64,000 nt of DNA from Taudactylus pleione (taxonomy: Eukaryota > Chordata > Amphibia > Anura > Myobatrachidae), in contig JAUIMM010000702.1 of NCBI GenBank assembly GCA_031769625.1, forward strand, positions 4,076,501-4,140,500, given 5' to 3'. A model generated the notes under the pieces. It saw only the letters and a list, made by a program, of their open reading frames with translations. It did not search any database and was not told the origin of the DNA. Within the stretch, counting starts at the first letter, position 1. Each line of letters opens with the position of its first letter. The position numbers were made by a program, and so were the translations under genes. Positions 54,028-64,000 of this stretch are shown one piece after another.

Positions 54028-57000
54028 GTAATTAATGTTTATTAATTACCGGTAATTCTCAGGCTAGACTAGTTCTAGTCCTGCAGAGGCACGATGATAT
54101 GTTCCTGCTATACATTGATACTTCCAAAAATGTCTATTTGCTATGGACTCTTCTACTTATGCGACACTGTGATTTGGTAGTGTCAGATATACAGTAATTC
54201 TGTTTATCTCAGGGTACAGTATATCTCAGCTCTTCACTCTCCCTGTTTTACTCCATAAATCACGCTTTTTAGTCAAAATCCCCAACAGCATTACACTCAC
54301 CTTTCCCAACCAAGAATCTTGAGGGTGGTTTTTCAAACAGCTGGGCTTAATGTTGGGAGATTTGAATCTTTTGATTAGAAGATTTGCCTCCGATGTCTAA
54401 TATTTAAAGATAGATTATAGATAGATAGGTAGCTCAATCATTGATAAATAGACACTAGTTAGATGCAGATGTGTCTACATACATCTATCCTCCATGTGCT
54501 ATAAGACGTGTTACAAATAACGTGTGAGCGCCATGTGACTCGGCATTGCAGAGCATCTTTCCATGCGACTTTTGCCCTTAAAATGTGTCTTTATTTGCAA
54601 AGCGATGTGAATAGGACGCAAAAGCAGCTTATGCTGATTAAAAAGATATTCGGCATGCCTATATTCTGTGTGTGTAACTGCTGCTGTATCTGCATGCAAA
54701 ATGCAACTTTACAGTGTCACAGCCACTGACACTGTAACGTATCATTTTGCATGCACATATATCCGCAGTCGCACACAGAACATAGGCATGCCACATATCA
54801 TTTTAATCAGCATAAGCTCCTTGTCCATCATATTTTGCATCGCTTTGCAATGAAGACACATTTTAAGGGGAAAAGTTATGCGAAAAGACACTCAGTTCTA
54901 TTGTGTCGTGCCATTGTATAACACTTCCAGAAGGGCTGTTTAACACGCAGGGAGACTAGGTGTATGTGAACACATCTGTAGATTGCCCATATATAGATAG
55001 ATATAAAGATAGATAGATAGATAGATAAAGAGATAGATAGTTAGATAGAGAGATATAGAGATAGATAGATTGATAGATATAGAGATAGATAGATAGATAC
55101 ATAGATAAAGAGATAGATAGAGAGAGATAGATAGATATAGAGATAGATTGATAGATATAGAGATAGATAGACAGACAGATAGGCAGACACTAGTTCTTTG
55201 GCCCTTATAACTCGTCTTTTGCTGTGTTGATAGTTATCATGTCTCGCTTTCTATGTGTTGCTAGTTGTGGGAGCATTTGGTAGGGTATATAGACTGTAAG
55301 CTCCACTGGGGCAAGGACTGAAATGAATGGCCGAACATTTTTTGTAAAGCGCTGCGGAATGTATGTGCGCTACATAACAAGCTGGTAATAAATAATAGTA
55401 AATAATTAGATACAGATGCATCCACATACATCAATCCTCCATGTGCTTTGAGATGTGTTATGAATAATGTGTGAGTACAATGTGACTCTGTAGCACAGAG
55501 CATCTTTCCAGGTGACTTTTTCCATTAATATATGTCTTATTTGCAAAGCAATGCGAATAGTACGTAAAAGCAGCTTATACTGATTAAAATGATATTCAGC
55601 ATGCCTATATTCTGTGTGTGTGACTGCTGCTGTATCTGCATGCAAACTGCAACTTTACAGTGTCACAGCCACTGACACTGTAACGTATCATTTTGCATGC
55701 AGATATATCCGCAGTCGCACACAGAACATAGGCATGCCACATATCATTTTAATCAGCATAAGCTCCTTGTCCATCATATTTTGCATCGCTTTGCAATGAA
55801 GACACATTTTAAGGGGAAAAGTTACACGAAAAGACACTCAGTTCTTTTTTGTCGTGCCATGGTATAACACTTCCAGAAGGGCTGTTTAACGCACAGGGAG
55901 ACTAGGTGTATGTGAACACATCTGTAGATTGCCCATATATAGATAGATATAAAGATAGATAGATAGATAGATAGATAAAGAGATAGATAGTTAGAGAGAT
56001 AGATATAGAGATAGATAGATTGATTGATAGATATAGAGATAGATAAAGAGATAGATAGATTGATAGATATAGAGATAGATAGATAGATAAAGAGAGGGAT
56101 AGTTAGATAGAAAGATAGATATAGAGATAGATAGATTGATTGATAGATATAGAGATAGGTAGATAAAGAGATAGATAGATAGATAGAGCGAGAGATAGAT
56201 AGTTATAAAGATAGATAGATTGATAGATATAGAGATAGTTAGACAGATAGGCAGACACTAGTTATTTGGCCCTTATAACTCGTCTTTCGCTGTGTTGCTA
56301 GTTATCATGTCTCGCTTTCTATGTGTTGCTAGTTGTGTGAGCATTTGGTAGGGGATATAGACTGTAAGCTCCACTGGGGCAAGGACTGAAATGAATGGCC
56401 AAACATTTTTTGTAAAGCGCTGCAGAATGTATGTGCGCTATATAACAAGCTGGTAATAAATAATAATAAATAATTAGATACAGATGCATCCACATACATC
56501 AATCCTCCATGTGCTTTGAGATGTGTTACGAATAATGGGTGAGTACAATGTGACTCTGTAGCACAGTGCATCTTTCCAGGTGACCTTTTCCATTAATATG
56601 TGTCTGATTTGCAAAGCGATGCAAATAGAATGCAAAAGCAGCTTCTACTAATTAAAATGATATATGGCATTTCTACTGTATAATCTGTGTGTGACTGAGC
56701 TGTATCTGCATGCGATATGCAATTTTACAGTGTCACAGCCGCTGACACTGTAATGTAGCATTTTGCATGCAGATATATCCGCAGTCGCACACAGAACATA
56801 GGCATGCCACAGATCATTTTAATCAGCATAAGCTGCTTGTCCATTCTATTTTGCATCGCTTTACAATTAAGACAGATTTTAAGGGGAAAAGTTACACGAA
56901 AAGACGCTCACTTGTATTGTGTCGTGCCACAGTATAACAGTACTAGAAGGACTGTTTAACGCGAGAGGAGACTAGGTGTATTTGAACACATCTGTTGGTT

Positions 57001-57281
57001 GCCCATATATATATAAATAGATAGATAGATAGAGAGATGGATCGGTACCGATTCGTGCCACGGTATAACTTATCTACAAGGGCTGTTTAACGCGCAGTGA
57101 GGCTTGGTGTATGTGAACACATCTGTAGATCGTCCATATACTGTATAGATATAGACATAGACAGATAGATAGATATAGTCCAAATTCACCCTGCCAACAA
57201 TGACAGACCCAACTGAGATATATTTGCATGTATAGTGTATAGCAAGAACATGTTATCGCGCCTCTCAATCTTTTTTTCCAG

Positions 57282-57424
57282 GTGGGCCTTTTCCATGAAT
57301 CAAAATGTGAGGTCAGCATCTAAGCAAACTACATCGCTGGACTTTTGTGAGGTGTCCTTGAATCCAGACTTCTACTCATGGCAATGCTCAAAGAAGAACC
57401 AACGGAAGAGGAGACCCAGAACAG
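57282..57424 (+). other. Candidate exon, copy 12
   Basis: The ATG at 57378 reads MAMLKEEPTEEETQN. This is the same ACG to ATG change as copies 1, 3 and 6. Confidence 0.42.
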
Positions 57425-59503
57425 GTAATTAATGTTTATTAATTACCGGTAATTCTCAGGCTAGACTAGTTCTAGTCCTGCAGAGGCACGATGATATGTT
57501 CCTGCTATACATTGATACTTCCAAAAATGTCTATTTGCTATGGACTCTTCTACTTATGCGACACTGTGATTTGGTAGTGTCAGATATACAGTAATTCTGT
57601 TTATCTCAGGGTACAGTATATCTCAGCTCTTCACTCTCCCTGTTTTACTCCATAAATCACGCTTTTTAGTCAAAATCCCCAACAGCATTACACTCACCTT
57701 TCCCAACCAAGAATCTTGAGGGTGGTTTTTCAAACACCTGGGCTTAATGTTGGGAGATTTGAATCTTTTGATTAGAAGATTTGCCTCCGATGTCTAATAT
57801 TTAAAGATAGATTATAGATAGATAGGTAGCTCAATCATTGATAAATAGACACTAGTTAGATACAGATGTGTCTAAATACATCTATCCTCCATGTGCTATA
57901 AGACGTGTTACAAATAACGTGTGAGCGCCATGTGACTCGGCATTGCAGAGCATCTTTCCATGCGACTTTTGCCCTTAAAATGTGTCTTTATTTGCAAAGC
58001 GATGTGAATAGGACGCAAAAGCAGCTTATGCTGATTAAAAAGATATTCGGCATGCCTATATTCTGTGTGTGTAACTGCTGCTGTATCTGCATGCAAAATG
58101 CAACTTTACAGTGTCACAGCCACTGACACTGTAACGTATCATTTTGCATGCAGATATATCCGCAGTCGCACACAGAACATAGACATGCCACATATCATTT
58201 TAATCAGCATAAGCTCCTTGTCCATCATATTTTGCATTGCTTTGCAATGAAGACACATTTTAAGGGGAAAAGTTACACGAAAAGACGCATACTTCTATTG
58301 TGTCGTGCCACAGTATAACACCACTAGAAGGACTGTTTAACGCGAGCGGAGACTAGGTGTATGTGAACACATCTGTTGGCTGCCTATATATAGATAGATA
58401 TAAAGATAGATAGATAGATAAAGAGATTGATAGTTAGATAGAGAGATAGATAGATAGATATAGAGATAGATAGATTGATAGATATAGAGATAGATAGATA
58501 GATAGATAAAGAGATCGATAGATAGAGAGATAGATAGATATAGAGATAGATTGATAGATATAGAGATAGATAGACAGACAGATAGGCAGACACTTGTTCT
58601 TTGGCCCTTATAACTCGTCTTTCGCTGTGTTGACAGTTATCATGTCTCGCTTTCTATGTGTTGCTAGTTGTGGGAGCATTTGGTAGGGCATATAGACTGT
58701 AAGCTCCACTGGGGCAAGGACTGAAATGAATGGCCGAACATTTTTTGTAAAGCGTTGCGGAATGTATGTGCGCTACATAACAAGCTGGTAATAAATAATA
58801 GTAAATAATTAGATACAGATGCATCCACATACATCAATCCTCCATGTGCTTTGACATGTGTTATGAATAATGTGTGAGTACAATGTGACTCTGTAGCACA
58901 GAGCATCTTTCCAGGTGACTTTTTCCATTAATATGTGTCTTATTTGCAAAGCAATGCGAATAGGACGTAAAAGCAGCTTATACTGATTAAAATGATATTC
59001 GGCATGCCTATATTCTGTGTGTGTGACTGCTGCTGTGTCTGCATGCAAAATGCAACTTTACAGTGTCACAGCCACTGACACTGTAACGTATCATTTTGCA
59101 TGCAGATATATCCGCAGTCGCACACAGAACATAGGCATGCCACATGTCATTTTAATCAGCATAAGCTCCTTGTCCATCATATTTTGCATCGCTTTGCAAT
59201 GAAGACACATTTTAAGGGGAAAAGTTACATGAAAAGACACTCAGTTCTTTTTTGTCGTGCCATGGTATAACACTTCCAGAAGGGCTGTTTAACGCACAAG
59301 GAGACTAGGTGTATGTGAACACATCTGTAGCTTGCCCATATATAGATAGATATAAAGATAGATAGATAGATAGATAAAGAGATAGATAGTTAGAGAGATA
59401 GATATAGAGATAGATAGATTGATATATATAGAGATAGATAAAGAGATAGATAGATAGAGCGAGAGATAGATAGATATAAAGATAGATAGATTGATAGATA
59501 TAG

Positions 59504-59541
<38 letters not shown>

Positions 59542-60876
59542 AGAGATGGATAGTTAGATAGAAAGATAGATATAGAGATAGATAGATTGATTGATAGATA
59601 TAGAGATAGATAGATAAAGAGATATTTAGATAGAGCGAGAGATAGATAGATATAAAGATAGATAGATTGATAGATATAAAGATAGATAGATAGATAAAGA
59701 GATGGATAGTTAGATAGAAAGATAGATATAGCGATAGATAGATTGATAGACATAAAGATAGATAGATAAAGAGATAGATAGATAGAGCGAGAGATAGATA
59801 GATATAAAGATAGATAGATTGATAGATATAGAGATAGATAGACAGATAGGCAGACACTAGTTCTTTGGCCCTTATAACTCGTCTTTCGCTGTGTTGCTAG
59901 TTATCATGTCTCACTTTCTGTGTGTTGCTAGTTGTGTGAGCATTTTTTAGGGGATATAGACTGTAAGCTCCACTGGGGCAAGGACTGAAATGAATGGCCA
60001 AACATTTTTTGTAAAGCGCTGCAGAATGTATGTGCGCTATATAACAAGCTGGTAATAAATAATAATAAATAATTAGATACAGATGCGTCCACATACATCA
60101 ATCCTCCATGTGCTTTGAGATGTGTTACGAATAATGGGTGAGTACAATGTGACTCTGTAGCACAGTGCATCTTTCCAGGTGACCTTTTCCATTAATATGT
60201 GTCTGATTTGCAAAGCGATGTGAATAGGACGCAAAAGCAGCTTCTACTGATTAAAATGAGATTTGGCATTTCTACTGTATAATCTGTGTGTGACTGAGCT
60301 GTATCTGCATGCGATATGCAATTTTACAGTGTCACAGCCGCTGACACTGTAATGTAGCATTTTGCATGCAGATATATCCGCAGTCGCACACAGAACATAG
60401 GCATGCCACAGATCATTTTAATCAGCATAAGCTGCTTGTCCATTCTATTTTGCATCGCTTTACAATTAAGACAGATTTTAAGGGGAAAAGTTACACGAAA
60501 AGACGCTCACTTCTATTGTGTCGTGCCACAGTATAACAGTACTAGAAGGACTGTTTAACGCGAGAGGAGACTAGGTGTATTTGAACACATCTGTTGGTTG
60601 CCCATATATATATAAATAGATAGAGAGATGGATCGGTACCGATTCATGCCACGGTATAACTTACCTTCAAGGGCTGTTTAACGCGCAGTGAGGTTAGGTG
60701 TATGTGAACACATCTGTAGATCGTCCATATACTGTATAGATAGATATAGACATAGACAGATAGATAGATATAGTCCAAATTCACCCTGCCAACAATGACA
60801 GACCCAACTGAGATATATTTGCATGTATAGTGTATAGCAAGAACATGTTATCGCGCCTCTCAATCTTTTTTTCCAG

Positions 60877-61019
60877 GTGGGCCTTTTCCATGAATCAAAA
60901 TGTGAGGTCAGCATCTAAGCAAACTACATCGCTGGACTTTTGTGAGGTGTCCTTGAATCCAGACTTCTACTCATGGCAACGCTCAAAGAGGAACCAACGG
61001 AAGAGGAGACCCAGAACAG
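60877..61019 (+). other. Candidate exon, copy 13 (altered donor context)
   Basis: The ATG at 60973 reads MATLKEEPTEEETQN. The donor is GTAAAT instead of GTAATT. This removes the stop just after the donor in the long frame only at that base, and breaks the perfect hairpin seen in the other copies. Confidence 0.42.
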
Positions 61020-61455
61020 GTAAATAATGTTTATTAATTACCGGTAATTCTCAGGCTAGACTAGTTCTAGTCCTGCAGAGGCACGATGATATGTTCCTGC
61101 TATACATTGATACTTCCAAAAATGTCTATTTGCTATGGACTCTTCTACTTATGCGACACTGTGATTTGGTAGTGTCAGATATACAGTAATTCTGTTTATC
61201 TCAGGGTACAGTATATCTCAGCTCTTCACTCTCCCTGTTTTACTCCATAAATCACGCTTTTTAGTCAAAATCCCCAACAGCATTACACTCACCTTTCCCA
61301 ACCAAGAATCTTGAGGGTGGTTTTTCAAACAGCTGGGCTTAATGTTGGGAGATTTGAATCTTTTGATTAGAAGATTTGCCTCCGATGTCTAATATTTAAA
61401 GATAGATTATAGATAGATAGGTAGCTCAATCATTGATAAATAGACACTAGTTAGA

Positions 61456-61972
61456 TACAGATGTGTCTAAATACATCTATCCTCCATGTGCTATAAGACG
61501 TGTTACAAATAACGTGTGAGCGCCATGTGACTCGGCATTGCAGAGCATCTTTCCATGCGACTTTTGCCCTTAAAATGTGTCTTTATTTGCAAAGCGATGT
61601 GAATAGGACGCAAAAGCAGCTTATGCTGATTAAAAAGATATTCGGCATGCCTATATTCTGTGTGTGTAACTGCTGCTGTATCTGCATGCAAAATGCAACT
61701 TTACAGTGTCACAGCCACTGACACTGTAACGTATCATTTTGCATGCAGATATATCCGCAGTCGCACACAGAACATAGACATGCCACATATCATTTTAATC
61801 AGCATAAGCTCCTTGTCCATCATATTTTGCATTGCTTTGCAATGAAGACACATTTTAAGGGGAAAAGTTACATGAAAAGACACTCAGTTCTTTTTTGTCG
61901 TGCCATGGTATAACACTTCCAGAAGGGCTGTTTAACGCACAGGGAGACTAGGTGTATGTGAACACATCTGTA
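61456..61972. repeat. Recombinant palindrome C/A (single copy)
   Basis: The left arm, loop and inner right arm match C copies such as the one at 57861, including the shared ACATAGACATGCC variant and ATTTTGCATTGC. From about 61870 onward the sequence becomes A type (ACATGAAAAGACACTCAG, a TTCTTTTTTG run, GCACAGGGAG, GTAGCTTGCCC). The switch is between about 61845 and 61870. The G-S-left-A block that normally lies between C and A is absent, which gives the 2623-bp spacing between the last two E modules. Confidence 0.88.
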
Positions 61973-63499
61973 GCTTGCCCATATATAGATAGATATAAAG
62001 ATAGATAGAAAGATAGATAAAGAGATAGATAGTTAGAGAGATAGATATAGAGATAGATAGATTGATTGATAGATATAGAGATAGATAAAGAGATAGATAG
62101 ATAGAGCGAGAGATAGATATAAAGATAGATAGATTGATAGATATAGAGATAGATAGATAGATAGATAAAGAGATGGATAGTTAGATAGAAAGATAGATAT
62201 AGAGATAGATAGATTGATTGATAGATATAGAGATAGATAGATAAAGAGATATTTAGATAGAGCGAGAGATAGATAGATATAAAGATAGATAGATTGATAG
62301 ATATAAAGATAGATAGAGAAAGAGATGGATAGTTAGATAGAAAGATAGATATAGCGATAGATAGATTGATAGATATAAAGATAGATAGATAAAGAGATAG
62401 ATAGATAGAGCGAGAGATAGATAGATATAAAGATAGATAGATTGATAGATATAGAGATAGATAGACAGATAGGCAGACACTAGTTCTTTGGCCCTTATAA
62501 CTCGTCTATCGCTGTGTTGCTAGTTATCATGTCTCACTTTCTGTGTGTTGCTAGTTGTGTGAGCATTTTTTAGGGGATATAGACTGTAAGCTCCACTGGG
62601 GCAAGGACTGAAATGAATGGCCAAACATTTTTTGTAAAGCGCTGCAGAATGTATGTGCGCTATATAACAAGCTGGTAATAAATAATAATAAATAATTAGA
62701 TACAGATGCATCCACATACATCAATCCTCCATGTGCTTTGAGATGTGTTACGAATAATGGGTGAGTACAATGTGACTCTGTAGCACAGTGCATCTTTCCA
62801 GGTGACCTTTTCCATTAATATGTGTCTGATTTGCAAAGCGATGCGAATAGGATGCAAAAGCAGCTTATACTGATTAAAATGAGATTTGGCATTTCTACTG
62901 TATAATCTGTGTGTGACTGAGCTGTATCTGCATGCGATATGCAATTTTACAGTGTCACAGCCGCTGACACTGTAATGTAGCATTTTGCATGCAGATATAT
63001 CCGCAGTCGCACACAGAACATAGGCATGCCACAGATCATTTTAATCAGCATAAGCTGCTTGTCCATTCTATTTTGCATCGCTTTACAATTAAGACAGATT
63101 TTAAGGGGAAAAGTTACACGAAAAGACGCTCACTTCTATTGTGTCGTGCCACAGTATAACAGTACTAGAAGGACTGTTTAACGCGAGAGGAGACTAGGTG
63201 TATTTGAACACATCTGTTGGTTGCCCATATATATATAAATAGATAGAGAGATGGATCGGTACTGATTCGTGCCACGGTATAACTTACCTTCAAGGGCTGT
63301 TTAACGCGCAGTGAGGTTAGGTGTATGTGAACACATCTGTAGATCGTCCATATACTGTATAGATAGATATAGACATAGACAGATAGATAGATATAGTCCA
63401 AATTCACCCTGCCAATAATGACAGACCCAACTGAGATATATTTGCATGTATAGTGTATAGCAAGAACATGTTATCGCGCCTCTCAATCTTTTTTTCCAG

Positions 63500-63642
63500 G
63501 TGGGCCTTTTCCATGAATCAAAATGTGAGGTCAGCATCTAAGCAAACTACATCGCTGGACTTTTGTGAGGTGTCCTTGAATCCAGACTTCTACTCATGGC
63601 AACGCTCAAAGAGGAACCAATGGAAGAGGAGACCCAGAACAG
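63500..63642 (+). other. Candidate exon, copy 14 (module cut by window end)
   Basis: The ATG at 63596 reads MATLKEEPMEEETQN. Splice borders are intact. The intron-like part is more diverged than in other copies (CCGGAAATTCTCGGG, AGTCAAGCAG, TATGCAACAC). Confidence 0.4.
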
Positions 63643-64000
63643 GTAATTAATGTTTATTAATTACCGGAAATTCTCGGGCTAGACTAGTTCTAGTCAAGCA
63701 GAGGCACGATGATATGTTCCTGCTATACATTGATACTTCCAAAAATGTCTATTTGCTATGGACTCTTCTACTTATGCAACACTGTGATTTGGTAGTGTCA
63801 GATATACAGTAATTCTGTTTATCTCAGGGTACAGTATATCTCAGCTCTTCACTCTCCCTGTTTTACTCCATAAATCACGCTTTTTAGTCAAAATCCCCAA
63901 CAGCATTTCACTCACCTTTCCCAACCAAGAATCTTGAGGGTGGTTTTTCAAACACCTGGGCTTAATGTTGGGAGATTTGAATCTTTTGATTAGAAGATTT

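Larger units (their letters stand above)
53781..60772. repeat. D3 dimer, copy 2 (~7.0 kb)
   Basis: The alternation of variants is the same as in 46773-53780, at offsets of 6980-7008 bp (for example 48626 to 55614 and 52037 to 59017). Again only the second half carries the six-T S variant (near 59941). The long GATA tract of the second half has changed length. Confidence 0.75.
1..64000. repeat. Complex tandem-repeat (satellite-like) array filling the window
   Basis: Every part of the window belongs to a recurring module: palindrome P, retroposon-like S, GATA tract G, solo arm H or exon-bearing E. Unit periods read from identical anchor sequences are about 2.2, 2.3, 2.6 and 3.4-3.6 kb. Copies differ by scattered substitutions and by GATA-tract length. 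No non-repeated stretch longer than a few bases is left over. Both array edges lie outside the window, because base 1 falls inside a palindrome and base 64000 inside an E module. The sequence shows the repeat structure directly. Calling it satellite DNA, or placing it on a chromosome, would be inference. Confidence 0.97.
46070..64000. repeat. Domain D3: E-bearing units arranged as a ~7.0-kb dimer
   Basis: Six E modules occur, with exon starts at 46877, 50294, 53885, 57282, 60877 and 63500. Spacings are 3417, 3591, 3397, 3595 and 2623 bp. Alternate units share diagnostic variants, giving a dimer period of about 6990-7010 bp. The last interval is shorter because the palindrome at 61456 is a C/A hybrid that lost one A block. 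The full-length B palindrome at 46070-46586 marks the return of H and E after domain D2. Confidence 0.9.

Noticed and set aside
1..64000. CRISPR array
   Set aside because: Repeats are hundreds of bases to kilobases long, without short direct repeats and unique spacers, and the DNA is eukaryotic.
1..64000. Tandem 5S rRNA, snRNA, tRNA, histone or miR-427 cluster
   Set aside because: I looked for 5S internal control boxes, U1/U2/U6/U7 starts, tRNA B-box GGTTCGANTCC, and the miR-427 core GAAAGTGCTTTC, and found none by eye.
1..64000. Centromeric CENP-B box
   Set aside because: I saw no match to the TTCG-N4-A-NN-CGGG core in the P, S, H or E modules, so centromere identity is not supported.

Overview
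This window is one continuous tandem-repeat array. I see no intact protein-coding gene, rRNA, tRNA or CRISPR in it. It is eukaryotic DNA, probably vertebrate: it has long (GATA)n tracts with some GACA, a retroposon-like segment ending in a (TAA)n tail, and an exon-like segment with a polypyrimidine tract and AG/GT borders. From memory, the retroposon core (a TGTAAGCTCCACTGGGG block followed by a GTAAAGCGCTGCGGAAT block and a GCGCTAYATAA block) resembles a dispersed repeat of frog genomes. An anuran source is my best guess, unconfirmed by any search.

The array is built from five modules. P is a ~516 bp imperfect palindrome with 8-bp inverted tips (TACAGATG...CATCTGTA). It has 56 copies (one cut by the window edge) in subtypes A, B and C plus recombinants. 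S is a ~226 bp retroposon-like segment left of every A and B palindrome. G is a GATA-rich tract of about 150-510 bp. H is a ~90 bp solo right arm of P. E is a ~625 bp segment, otherwise absent from the array, that carries a 143-nt candidate exon (14 copies). The full unit is S-P(B)-H-E-P(C)-G, usually with an added S-P(A)-G block.

There are three domains. D1 (1-22.4 kb) mixes 2.3-kb units (no A block) and 3.4-3.6-kb units (with A block), and contains a large internal duplication. D2 (22.4-46.1 kb) has eleven A blocks, with ten B/C hybrid palindromes lying between or beside them. H and E are missing here, the period is ~2.2 kb, and four units form an 8.8-kb higher-order repeat. D3 (46.1-64 kb) returns to E-bearing units in a ~7.0-kb dimer, then shows a C/A hybrid palindrome and a more diverged last unit.

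The main result is evolutionary. The palindromes sit at the breakpoints of module loss. One B/C crossover removed H+E and the product was amplified ten times. A separate C/A crossover removed an A block near 61.8 kb. The E module may be a captured 5' coding exon (short frame starting MATLKEEPTEEETQN) from a host gene, but nothing here shows that it is expressed.
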